A stretch of 64,000 bases of DNA, from assembly GCF_014645515.1 (NCBI RefSeq), contig NZ_BMLW01000002.1, forward strand, positions 124,001 to 188,000. The letters run 5' to 3'. The notes beneath the pieces are model-generated. The model searched no databases and was not told the DNA's origin. It saw nothing but the letters and a program-made list of their open reading frames with translations. Within the stretch, counting starts at the first letter, position 1. Each line of letters opens with the position of its first letter. Source of the DNA: Oceanobacillus neutriphilus (GTDB lineage Bacteria > Bacillota > Bacilli > Bacillales > Amphibacillaceae). Shown here in pieces: positions 54,868 through 62,467 of this stretch. A program made the position numbers and the translations under genes.

Positions 54868-56715
54868 TTATCTGCGCCCTTCTAATGGATGCAGCCTGCT
54901 TTGCACTGCTTTTGCAATATTTTTATCTGTTAAAGTATCCAGTGACAGGTACTCCCCTTCTATAACAGCTGCGAGCTCCTCTGCCAGGCCAAATGCGTTT
55001 CTCCCGCTTTGTGTATCAATGACTGTCACCGGGAGCTGTTCCTGTGCAATTCTTTTAGCAGTCTGATAGGCTTCGCTCCTCGCCTGTGCAGCAGTACCGC
55101 CCGGTTTCAAAGTTTCATTGGCATTCCCATCTGTCAAAATAACAAGATAAGGCATCCCCTGTTTGTTCGCACGTTTTTCTTTTTCACAGAGTTTTAACGC
55201 TTTTTCCAGACCGGCTGCCAGAGGTGTTTTTCCGCCGGTAGGTATTTCTCCAAGTTTTCGCTTTGCCTCGGCAAACTTATTCGTAAAAGACAATACCTCT
55301 TCCGATTCCGTCTTTCGGAAGGTAACCATACCAATACGATCTCTTTTTTGATAAGCCTGCTGAAATAATTCCATAATAGCCCCTTTGATAACTCTCATGT
55401 TTTTTTTCGCTGCAATGGAACGGCTGGCATCCACTAAAAACAGAATGGTAAATCCCTGCTGCTTCTCCTTTAATTTGTAGCGTATATCCTCTTTTTCAAT
55501 TGCCAGTTTCATTCCTTCAGGAGGAATACGAACCTTCATATATGGAGCCGCCGCTGTCAGTGTATGATATAAGGAAATTGCTTCAGCAGGTCTCTGCACT
55601 GCCCGGAGCATTCGTCCATTACCTCCTGCAGAAGTACCCTCCCGATGTTTTCCATTCCCGGAAGATGGATAGGTATGTTGTTTGGAGAAAAGGAAATCCG
55701 ACTGCATTTTCAATGATGCTATCACCTGGTCCACTTCTTCCTCAGAAACCTCTGTAATAATTGGATTATCTTGCGGCGCTTCATTTGGAATAGAATCACC
55801 GGAGGCTTCCTGATCCTGTCCGTCATAATCCAGCGGGTTTTCTTCATTACCGGAAGATGGATGACTATGACTCGTATCCTCCGAACTATTCATAGAAGAT
55901 TCCTCATTTACCTGTTGCTCTGAATTCTCCGGATTAGTAGATTCCTGCTGCTCTCCCATTCGATGAGTGAGTGCATACCCTGCTGCTTCCTCAATATGCT
56001 TCGGCTGCACAGACTGATCCGAATCCAAGGCTGCCAGTGAACGGGCTGTTTCAATCAAATCCATATCAGCTTCCTGATTTTTGCAGCCTGAACGTATAAC
56101 AACTTCAACTGCCAGCTGCAGCATCTTTTCAGGAATTTGAACAGAGGACAATCTATCCTTGGCTTTCTTTAATTCTTCTTTTGTATATTCTTGCTCTGGG
56201 TTACCCCGGGATACTAGAATATCTTCACGCTCTGATACTTCAAGAACAGGAATCAAACGGACACATAGTTTTGCATGCTTTAACAGCGATGTATCCTGCA
56301 TTTCCTGGTCAAGACAATAAAACCACTTCGACGTGGCAGGATAATGAAAGTCCTGGTAAAATGACATCCCCTTATTTTTCAGCAATTGTACAACTAAACG
56401 CTGGTTATTTTCTGGCATCAGGGCAAATTGATCTGTAATAACCACCTTTGCCTGATGGAGAATACTTTGATTGTTCGGCTTCCCTATGTTCTGAGAAAAT
56501 AAGGCGATTTCTTTTTCCCCCAATAATTTTTCAGTTGTAATATGGGAAGGAATAATCACTGCATCCTCTTTGGAAAAGTAAGATAAAACCATTTGCAGCA
56601 AAGTTGTTTTTCCAGTTCCCCTTGCCCCGGCAATACAGACCCGATCCAAATAAGGATTTATAAGCGCTGCCGCAATGCCGCGCTTTGCTTTCGCTTGACC
56701 AATCAGACATTTCAT
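54868..56715 (-). CDS. ChlD-like chelatase subunit (AAA + VWA domain)
   Basis: The 615-residue protein starts with an AAA domain whose Walker A is GARGTGKT at residues 30-37. An acidic, Ser/Asn/Glu-rich linker (about 250-340) follows, then a von Willebrand A domain with a complete MIDAS: DASRS near residue 427, a Thr in GGKTPL near 481, and TDG near 529. This is the layout of BchD/ChlD, the partner that couples the ChlI ATPase ring to the H/CobN subunit. It starts inside the last codons of the ChlI gene (4-bp overlap). Confidence 0.87.
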   Translation of the reverse strand: MKCLIGQAKAKRGIAAALINPYLDRVCIAGARGTGKTTLLQMVLSYFSKEDAVIIPSHITTEKLLGEKEIALFSQNIGKPNNQSILHQAKVVITDQFALMPENNQRLVVQLLKNKGMSFYQDFHYPATSKWFYCLDQEMQDTSLLKHAKLCVRLIPVLEVSEREDILVSRGNPEQEYTKEELKKAKDRLSSVQIPEKMLQLAVEVVIRSGCKNQEADMDLIETARSLAALDSDQSVQPKHIEEAAGYALTHRMGEQQESTNPENSEQQVNEESSMNSSEDTSHSHPSSGNEENPLDYDGQDQEASGDSIPNEAPQDNPIITEVSEEEVDQVIASLKMQSDFLFSKQHTYPSSGNGKHREGTSAGGNGRMLRAVQRPAEAISLYHTLTAAAPYMKVRIPPEGMKLAIEKEDIRYKLKEKQQGFTILFLVDASRSIAAKKNMRVIKGAIMELFQQAYQKRDRIGMVTFRKTESEEVLSFTNKFAEAKRKLGEIPTGGKTPLAAGLEKALKLCEKEKRANKQGMPYLVILTDGNANETLKPGGTAAQARSEAYQTAKRIAQEQLPVTVIDTQSGRNAFGLAEELAAVIEGEYLSLDTLTDKNIAKAVQSRLHPLEGRR

Positions 56716-57626
56716 TGATTATCGACAACCTTATGATTTAATAGCTCAGTCAATTTCTGACCGGAAGTATTCTCTTTCAAAGGATCCTGTAATAAACGGT
56801 GCGGCAATGCAAGCTCTGCCGCTTCATAAATGTCCTCCAGCTGTACCTCTGTACGCTGCTTCCATGCCGCCAATGTCTGAGCAGCAATAATAACAGTTAT
56901 ATCAGCACGGTGGCTTTCAATGCCCAGTTCAATAGATAAATCAGCTACAGCCCGTAGAAGATGATCATTAACCTCAACAGCTGGCAAAAGCTCTTTCGCA
57001 TGCTGTATTTGGTATGTAAGCTGATTTTGATCCTGTTCATATTTTGTCTCAAACTGCTCCTGATTCTGTTCAAAATTCAAACGGCGGCGGACAACCTCCA
57101 TGCGTTCTTCGACATTTTTCTCACTTTCCACATCCACACATAAACCAAATCGATCGAGCAGCTGCGGGCGAAGTGAGCCTTCCTCCGGATTCATCGTTCC
57201 TACTAATACAAAACGGGATGGATGCTCATAGGATACGCCTTCTCTCTCAATCCGGTTAACTCCCATTGCGGCGGTATCCAAAAGAATATCAACCAGATGA
57301 TCTTCCAGAAGATTCACCTCATCGACATATAAAATATTTTTATCCGCTTTTGCCAATATTCCCGGCTCCAGCTTCTTTTCTCCCGTTTTTAGAATGTGTT
57401 CCATATCCAATGTTCCTACCACGCGGTCTTCAGTTGCACTTACCGGCAGATTAACGACAGATGTATTTGTCAGCACATCTGCCAGTGCCCTTACAGCTGT
57501 TGACTTTGCTGTTCCTTTTTCACCCTGGATTAATACACCTCCAATTTTGGGATTAATTCCATTTAAGATTAATGCTTTCTTCATTTTGTCTTGCCCTACA
57601 ATTGCCGTAAAAGGATAATTTTTCAC
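56712..57626 (-). CDS. ChlI-like chelatase ATPase subunit
   Basis: The 304-residue AAA+ protein has Walker A GEKGTAKS at 35-42, Walker [11 protein letters not shown] near 103, sensor 1 VGTMNPEEG near 145 and the arginine finger region LLDRFGL near 160. ChlI/BchI rings power metal insertion by ChlD and ChlH/CobN. The start was placed at GTG 57626, six bases after AGAAGG; the frame's first TTG at 57644 precedes that site. It follows the importer ATPase gene by 35 bp. Confidence 0.9.
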   Translation of the reverse strand: MKNYPFTAIVGQDKMKKALILNGINPKIGGVLIQGEKGTAKSTAVRALADVLTNTSVVNLPVSATEDRVVGTLDMEHILKTGEKKLEPGILAKADKNILYVDEVNLLEDHLVDILLDTAAMGVNRIEREGVSYEHPSRFVLVGTMNPEEGSLRPQLLDRFGLCVDVESEKNVEERMEVVRRRLNFEQNQEQFETKYEQDQNQLTYQIQHAKELLPAVEVNDHLLRAVADLSIELGIESHRADITVIIAAQTLAAWKQRTEVQLEDIYEAAELALPHRLLQDPLKENTSGQKLTELLNHKVVDNQ

Positions 57627-57661
57627 ATTCAACCTTCTTTCCAAAAATCATATACGATTAT

Positions 57662-58444
57662 TTAATCTTTCAGCGGCTTCATCACAATTCGCAATAACTC
57701 ATTATCTTGGTCCTCATAGATATCTGCCTGGACATTGAAAACATCCTTAAACATGCCCGGATTCATCATTTCTTTTGGAGTACCCTGTCCATAAATACGT
57801 CCTTCTTTAACCACAATCACTTCATCCGAGTAAACAGCTGCATGATTGAGATCATGCAGAACCATCACAATGGTTACATTTTGAGTCTTTTGCAATTGGG
57901 TTACGATTTCCAGCACATCCAACTGGTGTGAAATATCTAAGTATGTTGTTGGTTCATCCAAAAATAAGACTTTCGGCTGTTGAGCCAGACAAAGAGCTAT
58001 CCACGCCCTTTGCCGCTCACCTCCAGACAGCTGAGAAACGTTCCGCTTTCTCAGCACTTCTAATTTTGTAAGCTGAATAGCTTCATCAATAATTAACTGA
58101 TCTTCTTCATCCAGTCTTTGAAACATCGATTTATGCGGCGTCCGGCCATATGAAATCAATTGTTCAACTGTTAAATCCATTACATCATTCACTTGAGCAA
58201 GCAAAGCCAGTTCTTGAGCCACTTTTTTTGGCGAAAGCCGGTAAAGGTCTGCCTGCTTCCAATATACTTGGCCATGATCAGGCTTCAACTGACGGGAGAG
58301 TACATGCAGCAGGGTGCTTTTCCCCGAACCATTCGGCCCGATAATGCTGTAAATACGTCCTTCCTTCAGTTCCAAGTCTATTTGCTTTAATACTTGTTTA
58401 TCAGAAAAGGAATGAGAAATGGAAGCAGCTTCTAATGAACTCAT
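57662..58444 (-). CDS. ABC importer ATP-binding protein (FecE/BtuD type)
   Basis: The 260-residue ATPase has Walker A GPNGSGKST near residue 35, signature LSGGERQRAW near 139, Walker B VLFLDEPTTYLD and switch region VLHDLNHAA. It overlaps the permease gene by four bases. It powers uptake of the ligand delivered by the lipoprotein encoded at the head of the operon. Confidence 0.92.
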   Translation of the reverse strand: MSSLEAASISHSFSDKQVLKQIDLELKEGRIYSIIGPNGSGKSTLLHVLSRQLKPDHGQVYWKQADLYRLSPKKVAQELALLAQVNDVMDLTVEQLISYGRTPHKSMFQRLDEEDQLIIDEAIQLTKLEVLRKRNVSQLSGGERQRAWIALCLAQQPKVLFLDEPTTYLDISHQLDVLEIVTQLQKTQNVTIVMVLHDLNHAAVYSDEVIVVKEGRIYGQGTPKEMMNPGMFKDVFNVQADIYEDQDNELLRIVMKPLKD

Positions 58445-59445
58445 ACCATTTTCCTCCTTAGTAAATATAGAAAAAACGGTGCTCCTATTGCGCCCATAAT
58501 AACACCCACCGGTACTTCAATCGGTGCAAATATAATACGGCCCAAAGTATCAGAGGCCGTCAGGATTGCTGCTCCTAAAAAGATAGAAGCAGGCAGAAGT
58601 ACACGGTAATCATTTCCAACAATTAATCTCGCGGTATGAGGAACAATTAGACCTACAAATCCCAATAAGCCAACGACACTGACAGCACTGGCAGCTAACA
58701 GCGTAGCAACAGCAGTCATAGAAAAACGAATCCATTCTACTCTGGCTCCCAGACTCTTAGCTGTCCGGTCCCCCAGCATTAATAGATTCATTTTTCGGAT
58801 ACCGATAATCGCAAGAAGGATTCCAATAATAGAATAAGGCAGAATCATTTCCACCTGCGGCCAGCTTCTTGCACTTAAACCGCCAACCATAAAATCAATT
58901 GTTCCCTGCACTCTGTCACTGTAAAAAACCATCAAGGCGGATATACCGGAGCCTAAAAAAGCAGAGATAGCAACGCCAGCCAGGATAATCCTGGTTGGCG
59001 CAATTCCTTTTTCCCAGGCTAAAGCATACACCGTAAATGCCACAATGGTTGCACCGATAAATGCAACTGGAGTCAGTATATGAGGCAGATGCGGGTACAG
59101 TATTAATACAATCATCCCAGCTAAGCCAGCTCCACTGGACACTCCGATAATATATGGATCAGCCAGCGGATTTTTCATAATTCCTTGGAGCAGTACACCG
59201 GCTACTGCCAGATTGGCTCCTACCAGGATAGCAACAAATGTACGTGGAACCCGGATATTCCAGATAATATTTTGAAAATCACTTTGGATATCTCCTGTAA
59301 AAGTTGTCCAAATATCTTTTAAGGGAATATTTGCCGATCCAAATTGGATACTGAAAATCGTTGAGATTACCATTAAAGCAGCAAAAATGACAACAATAAA
59401 TCCTTTCCAGCCGGCTCTATCTCTTAATGCTTCTTTTTTACTCAT
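58441..59445 (-). CDS. ABC importer permease (FecCD/BtuC family)
   Basis: The 334-residue permease has RVPRTFVAILVGANLAVAGVLLQ near residue 63, NPLADPYIIGVSSGAG and the coupling sequence GFVGLIVPHTARL near 260. A single permease gene implies a homodimeric channel. The start was set at ATG 59445, overlapping the end of the binding-protein gene by eight bases; the longer frame adds 35 unrelated residues. Confidence 0.9.
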   Translation of the reverse strand: MSKKEALRDRAGWKGFIVVIFAALMVISTIFSIQFGSANIPLKDIWTTFTGDIQSDFQNIIWNIRVPRTFVAILVGANLAVAGVLLQGIMKNPLADPYIIGVSSGAGLAGMIVLILYPHLPHILTPVAFIGATIVAFTVYALAWEKGIAPTRIILAGVAISAFLGSGISALMVFYSDRVQGTIDFMVGGLSARSWPQVEMILPYSIIGILLAIIGIRKMNLLMLGDRTAKSLGARVEWIRFSMTAVATLLAASAVSVVGLLGFVGLIVPHTARLIVGNDYRVLLPASIFLGAAILTASDTLGRIIFAPIEVPVGVIMGAIGAPFFLYLLRRKMV

Positions 59446-60439
59446 TCCCAAACACTTCTGGGTAAACCATCTCTGCCATATCCTGCATCGTATCCGCATA
59501 ATCAAAGCCAGGATTGGATAGATATTTCTCGGAAGGGACGATATGGACATTCCCTTCCTGTACTGCTTTTAGTGAACTCCACGCTGGATTCCCTTCTAAA
59601 TCCTCTGTGATTGTTTCCTTTCCAGCCTCTTCACTTCCATGGATTGTCATCAGGATATAATCAGGCTGCTTCTCAGCGATTGTTTCTAAACTGTATGGCG
59701 CCGAGGTCTGCGAATCCGGACTTGCCTCCATATCCTTTCCAATGTTATTTACATGAAGTAAATCGCCAATCTCCAGTGCTGTTGTGTTGGCTCTTTGAAC
59801 AGAAACACTTCTCGGTGTAACATTCAGAACCACAATGGATGGTTCTTCACCACTTGGCAGCTTGTCCTCTATTGCCTGCATCTGCTCTTCTGTTTCCTGT
59901 AATTTCTCAGCGGCAAGCTCTTCCTTCCCTAATATCTCTCCCATGAGTGTTGCCATTTCTTTCACATCGTCAAAAGAACGCATATCTAATAAAGCAAAAG
60001 GTATATCACTGTTGTCCATAATTCCTTCTAAATCCGCATGAAAATTCGGAGCTCCTATAACGAGATCTGGTGAGAGAGCCACCAATTCCTCTGTATTTAT
60101 CTGATTCACTGTTCCTAATTCAGGTAAATCCTCTGCCTTCTCTGGAATAGGTATACCGCTTGTAGACATTCTTCCAACTGCCTCCCCATCCAGATCATAA
60201 ATTAATTTCAGAAACTCTGGAGCTAGAACAACAATTCTCTCCGGCTGGCCATCAAGAACTACTTCTCTATCCATACTATCTGTAAAAGATATTTCTTCTG
60301 TTGTATTATCCTGACTTTCCTCTCCAGTCTCTTCCGTTGCAGAGGTACCTTCCTCCTGCTGACAAGCTCCCAGCAAGAAAACTGCAAATATAGCAGCTGT
60401 AATTCCTATAATTCTATTTTTTAGTAATAATTTCCCCAA
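59438..60439 (-). CDS. ABC importer substrate-binding lipoprotein, Zur-controlled
   Basis: The 333-residue precursor has a lipoprotein signal ending FLLGAC (Cys at about 26), a Glu/Thr-rich linker, and a TroA/BtuF-type binding domain starting near residue 62 (PERIVVLAPEFLKLIYDL). It is the first gene of the importer-chelatase operon. Ligands of this fold include siderophores, hemes and cobalamin. There is no long His-rich loop like that of free-zinc ZnuA/AdcA, so a chelated metal is the likely cargo (inference). The start is TTG, after AAGGAAGGG/TAGGAA. Confidence 0.85.
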   Translation of the reverse strand: MGKLLLKNRIIGITAAIFAVFLLGACQQEEGTSATEETGEESQDNTTEEISFTDSMDREVVLDGQPERIVVLAPEFLKLIYDLDGEAVGRMSTSGIPIPEKAEDLPELGTVNQINTEELVALSPDLVIGAPNFHADLEGIMDNSDIPFALLDMRSFDDVKEMATLMGEILGKEELAAEKLQETEEQMQAIEDKLPSGEEPSIVVLNVTPRSVSVQRANTTALEIGDLLHVNNIGKDMEASPDSQTSAPYSLETIAEKQPDYILMTIHGSEEAGKETITEDLEGNPAWSSLKAVQEGNVHIVPSEKYLSNPGFDYADTMQDMAEMVYPEVFGNE

Positions 60440-60456
60440 AGTAAATTCCTACCCTT

Positions 60457-60471
60457 CCTTAACGATTACGA
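60457..60471. promoter_or_regulatory. degenerate second Zur-like site in the operon leader
   Basis: On the minus strand TCGTAATCGTTAAGG matches 12 of 15 positions of TCGTAATNATTACGA, just upstream of the binding-protein start. It may be a secondary operator. Confidence 0.4.
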
Positions 60472-60569
60472 TTTATTAATTAAAAAAAAGACTGTGTTTG
60501 TTTATGTAGTTATGCTACCGCTAAGCCGCCACTTCCTTTCTACTAAACTAATTTGTTAAAAAAACAAAC

Positions 60570-60582
60570 CGTAATGATTACG
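60570..60582. promoter_or_regulatory. Zur box of the importer-chelatase operon
   Basis: The perfect palindrome CGTAAT-G-ATTACG overlaps the predicted transcription start, just after the -10 box. Confidence 0.88.
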
Positions 60583-60583
60583 T

Positions 60584-60611
60584 ATTATATCATTTTTTTA
60601 TAAAGTTGCAA
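60584..60611 (-). promoter_or_regulatory. promoter of the importer-chelatase operon
   Basis: TTGCAA (60606-60611), 16 bp, TATAAT (60584-60589). The leader before the first gene is about 135 nt. Confidence 0.75.
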
Positions 60612-60677
60612 CCACTTTTGTCATTTTTTGCATGGTGCAGCAAAATAGATAATGAGCAATAAAGCTGGTTAAAGAAA

Positions 60678-60717
60678 ATACACCCTCTTTTTATACGACA
60701 GATCTAAGAGGGTGTAT
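60678..60717 (-). terminator. terminator after the TrxR-like gene
   Basis: Perfect 12-bp arms ATACACCCTCTT and AAGAGGGTGTAT, with TTTTCTTT on the minus strand. Confidence 0.85.
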
Positions 60718-60728
60718 TGATAATTAAA

Positions 60729-61628
60729 TTATTTAAAATTTTCTTCTACAAAATCACTGATTACTCCTATTGCGGCTTTACTTCCTTCACTTGCGGCAAT
60801 AACCAGCTGCGGCGGGCCGGCGGCATTGTCTCCACCAGCATAAATTCCTTTGATACTTGTACGTCCATACCCATCCGTTTTAATTCCGCCCATTTCCGTC
60901 AGTTCTAATCCCAGACGTTCAGCAAAAGGGGCAGCCTGCTCCATTTTGGCAGAGATAAATCCTGCCTCCTTGTGAAGCTCCTTCCCATTTTTAAATTGAA
61001 TCGTTTTTAATTGCCCGTTTTCTCCTTGCAGCCGTAAAATTTCATCATCTATAATCTCAATTTGCTTTTGCGCTAATATATCCCTTTCTTCAGCGGATAA
61101 GCTCTCTTTTCCATTGGTGCAGACGACAATATCCTTATTCCAATTGGAAATCATCTTCACACCATGAAAAGAAAATGCTCCATCAGCAAGAAAGACCAGC
61201 GGAGTATCCTTCAGCTCCCAACCATCACAGAAGGGGCAGGCAAACAGACTCGTTCCATAAAAATCATGAATTCCATTAATATCGGGCAATACATCCTTCA
61301 ATCCTGTAGATAGAATAATAGTCTTAGCTTCATAATCCTTTCCCGCTTCTGTATGAATATGAAAAACAGAGTCAGCAGGCTTAATATCCGTCACCCGTTC
61401 TTTTTGAATCACGATACCAGGATACTTCTTTAAATCTGCATGCGCCGCTTTCCTGAACGCAGCAGGCTCAATACCATCTCTGGTAATAAAATTATGAGAT
61501 TCCTGTGTAACAGCATTGCGTGGTGTATCATTATCCAATAAAATAACTTCTTTTCTTCCTCTGCCCAGGACGAGGGAAGCATTTAATCCTGCAGGTCCTC
61601 CCCCGATAACAGCACAATCATATAACAA
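60729..61628 (-). CDS. thioredoxin reductase-like FAD oxidoreductase, Zur-controlled
   Basis: The 299-residue flavoprotein of the TrxB group has IGGGPAGLNASLVLGRGRK at the N-terminus, a redox pair CPFCDG near residue 137 and a final GIYAGGDNA near 263. The disulfide in CPFC differs from CATC of canonical TrxB, and the enzyme is shorter than the usual ~315. Similar proteins (YtxB-like or HI0933-like annotations) have no settled substrate. Control by a Zur box places it in the zinc-starvation response. The start is TTG after AAGGAGG. Confidence 0.82.
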   Translation of the reverse strand: MLYDCAVIGGGPAGLNASLVLGRGRKEVILLDNDTPRNAVTQESHNFITRDGIEPAAFRKAAHADLKKYPGIVIQKERVTDIKPADSVFHIHTEAGKDYEAKTIILSTGLKDVLPDINGIHDFYGTSLFACPFCDGWELKDTPLVFLADGAFSFHGVKMISNWNKDIVVCTNGKESLSAEERDILAQKQIEIIDDEILRLQGENGQLKTIQFKNGKELHKEAGFISAKMEQAAPFAERLGLELTEMGGIKTDGYGRTSIKGIYAGGDNAAGPPQLVIAASEGSKAAIGVISDFVEENFK

Positions 61629-61645
61629 TATAGTCTCCTCCTTGT

Positions 61646-61669
61646 TTACGCAGAATCTGTTTTGCGTAA
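61646..61669. promoter_or_regulatory. short hairpin in the leader of the TrxR-like gene
   Basis: TTACGCA and TGCGTAA can pair over a 10-nt loop in the leader, between the promoter and the ribosome binding site. Confidence 0.4.
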
Positions 61670-61676
61670 TTTCATC

Positions 61677-61705
61677 ACTATATCGTAATGATTACGATTT
61701 ATCAA
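61677..61705 (-). promoter_or_regulatory. promoter of the TrxR-like gene with Zur box inside the spacer
   Basis: TTGATA (61700-61705) and TATAGT (61677-61682) are 17 bp apart. The perfect Zur palindrome ATCGTAAT-G-ATTACGAT (61682-61698) fills the spacer, so Zur would directly exclude RNA polymerase. Confidence 0.9.
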
Positions 61706-61721
61706 GTTTCATGATTTAAAA

Positions 61722-61765
61722 AAGGAATCTATATAAAGATGTCTCATCTCCTCAATAGATTCCTT
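61722..61765 (-). terminator. terminator after the DUF4870 gene
   Basis: Perfect 11-bp arms AAGGAATCTAT and ATAGATTCCTT, followed by T6 on the minus strand. Confidence 0.85.
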
Positions 61766-61795
61766 CTTCACTAGTATTTTATTGTCAGCTCCGTG

Positions 61796-62122
61796 TTAAG
61801 CAGTGAGAACCTTAATACCTTTAATAATATTCCAGATAAAGTAATAAATATCAATAACAAAGCAAACAACTGTCGCAATAATTGTTGTTATGAGCAATCC
61901 TCCATTTACTTCACCTGCCCAAATTTGTCCCATTCCAATGGTAAAAATGATGGTTCCTGCGATAATCGTTGCAATAATTGGAACAAGATGTGTCCATAGC
62001 GCTTTTTTTGCATGTACTTTTGTTTCTTCATCTCCAAGAATCCAAACAACAATTGGAAATAAAAATGGGGCAAAAAAGATACTAAAATAACATAATGATG
62101 ATAATAATTTATTTCCTTCCAT
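61796..62122 (-). CDS. DUF4870 family small membrane protein
   Basis: The 108-residue protein has three hydrophobic segments (about 7-29, 44-65 and 74-97) and the DUF4870 opening LLSSLCYFSIFFAPFLFPIVVWIL with KVHAKKALW in the first loop. The function is unknown; in the family the proteins are small membrane proteins of Bacilli. It is monocistronic and ends in its own terminator. Confidence 0.8.
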   Translation of the reverse strand: MEGNKLLSSLCYFSIFFAPFLFPIVVWILGDEETKVHAKKALWTHLVPIIATIIAGTIIFTIGMGQIWAGEVNGGLLITTIIATVVCFVIDIYYFIWNIIKGIKVLTA

Positions 62123-62294
62123 TCCGCATACTCCTTCAATAATTCTTTCTCGACAAAATTCTACATGGAAATAAATTTAGCGTCCATGATAAAGGCTTTT
62201 AATTTTCATACTGGATTCTGGATAAGTAAAACATAACTTTCTTTCGTGAAATTTTACTCCCTTCCCCATTTAAAAAGTTTTCATAATAAGCCGA

Positions 62295-62335
62295 AAAAAT
62301 ACCTCAGGAGATAAGTTAATCTCCTGAGGTATTTT
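62295..62335. terminator. orphan hairpin upstream of helD
   Basis: Perfect arms AAAATACCTCAGGAGAT and ATCTCCTGAGGTATTTT look like a strong terminator, yet no annotated gene ends here. The rest of 62123-62467 shows only a plausible promoter for helD (TTGGCA, 16 bp, TATACA near 62362-62389). Confidence 0.7.
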
Positions 62336-62467
62336 ACATTATATGTAATTTCTGTTTCTTGGCATGACTGTATTTAATAGTATACATGAACGGAATATAT
62401 AAGTCTATATTTTTCTTTATTTCATTGCTAAAATAAACAAGACATTCGAGTTAAGGAGGGTTTCGCA

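Noticed and set aside
60440-60569. Possible cobalamin riboswitch in the leader of the importer-chelatase operon
   Set aside because: The B12-box and conserved riboswitch core were looked for and not seen; only a degenerate Zur-like site is present.
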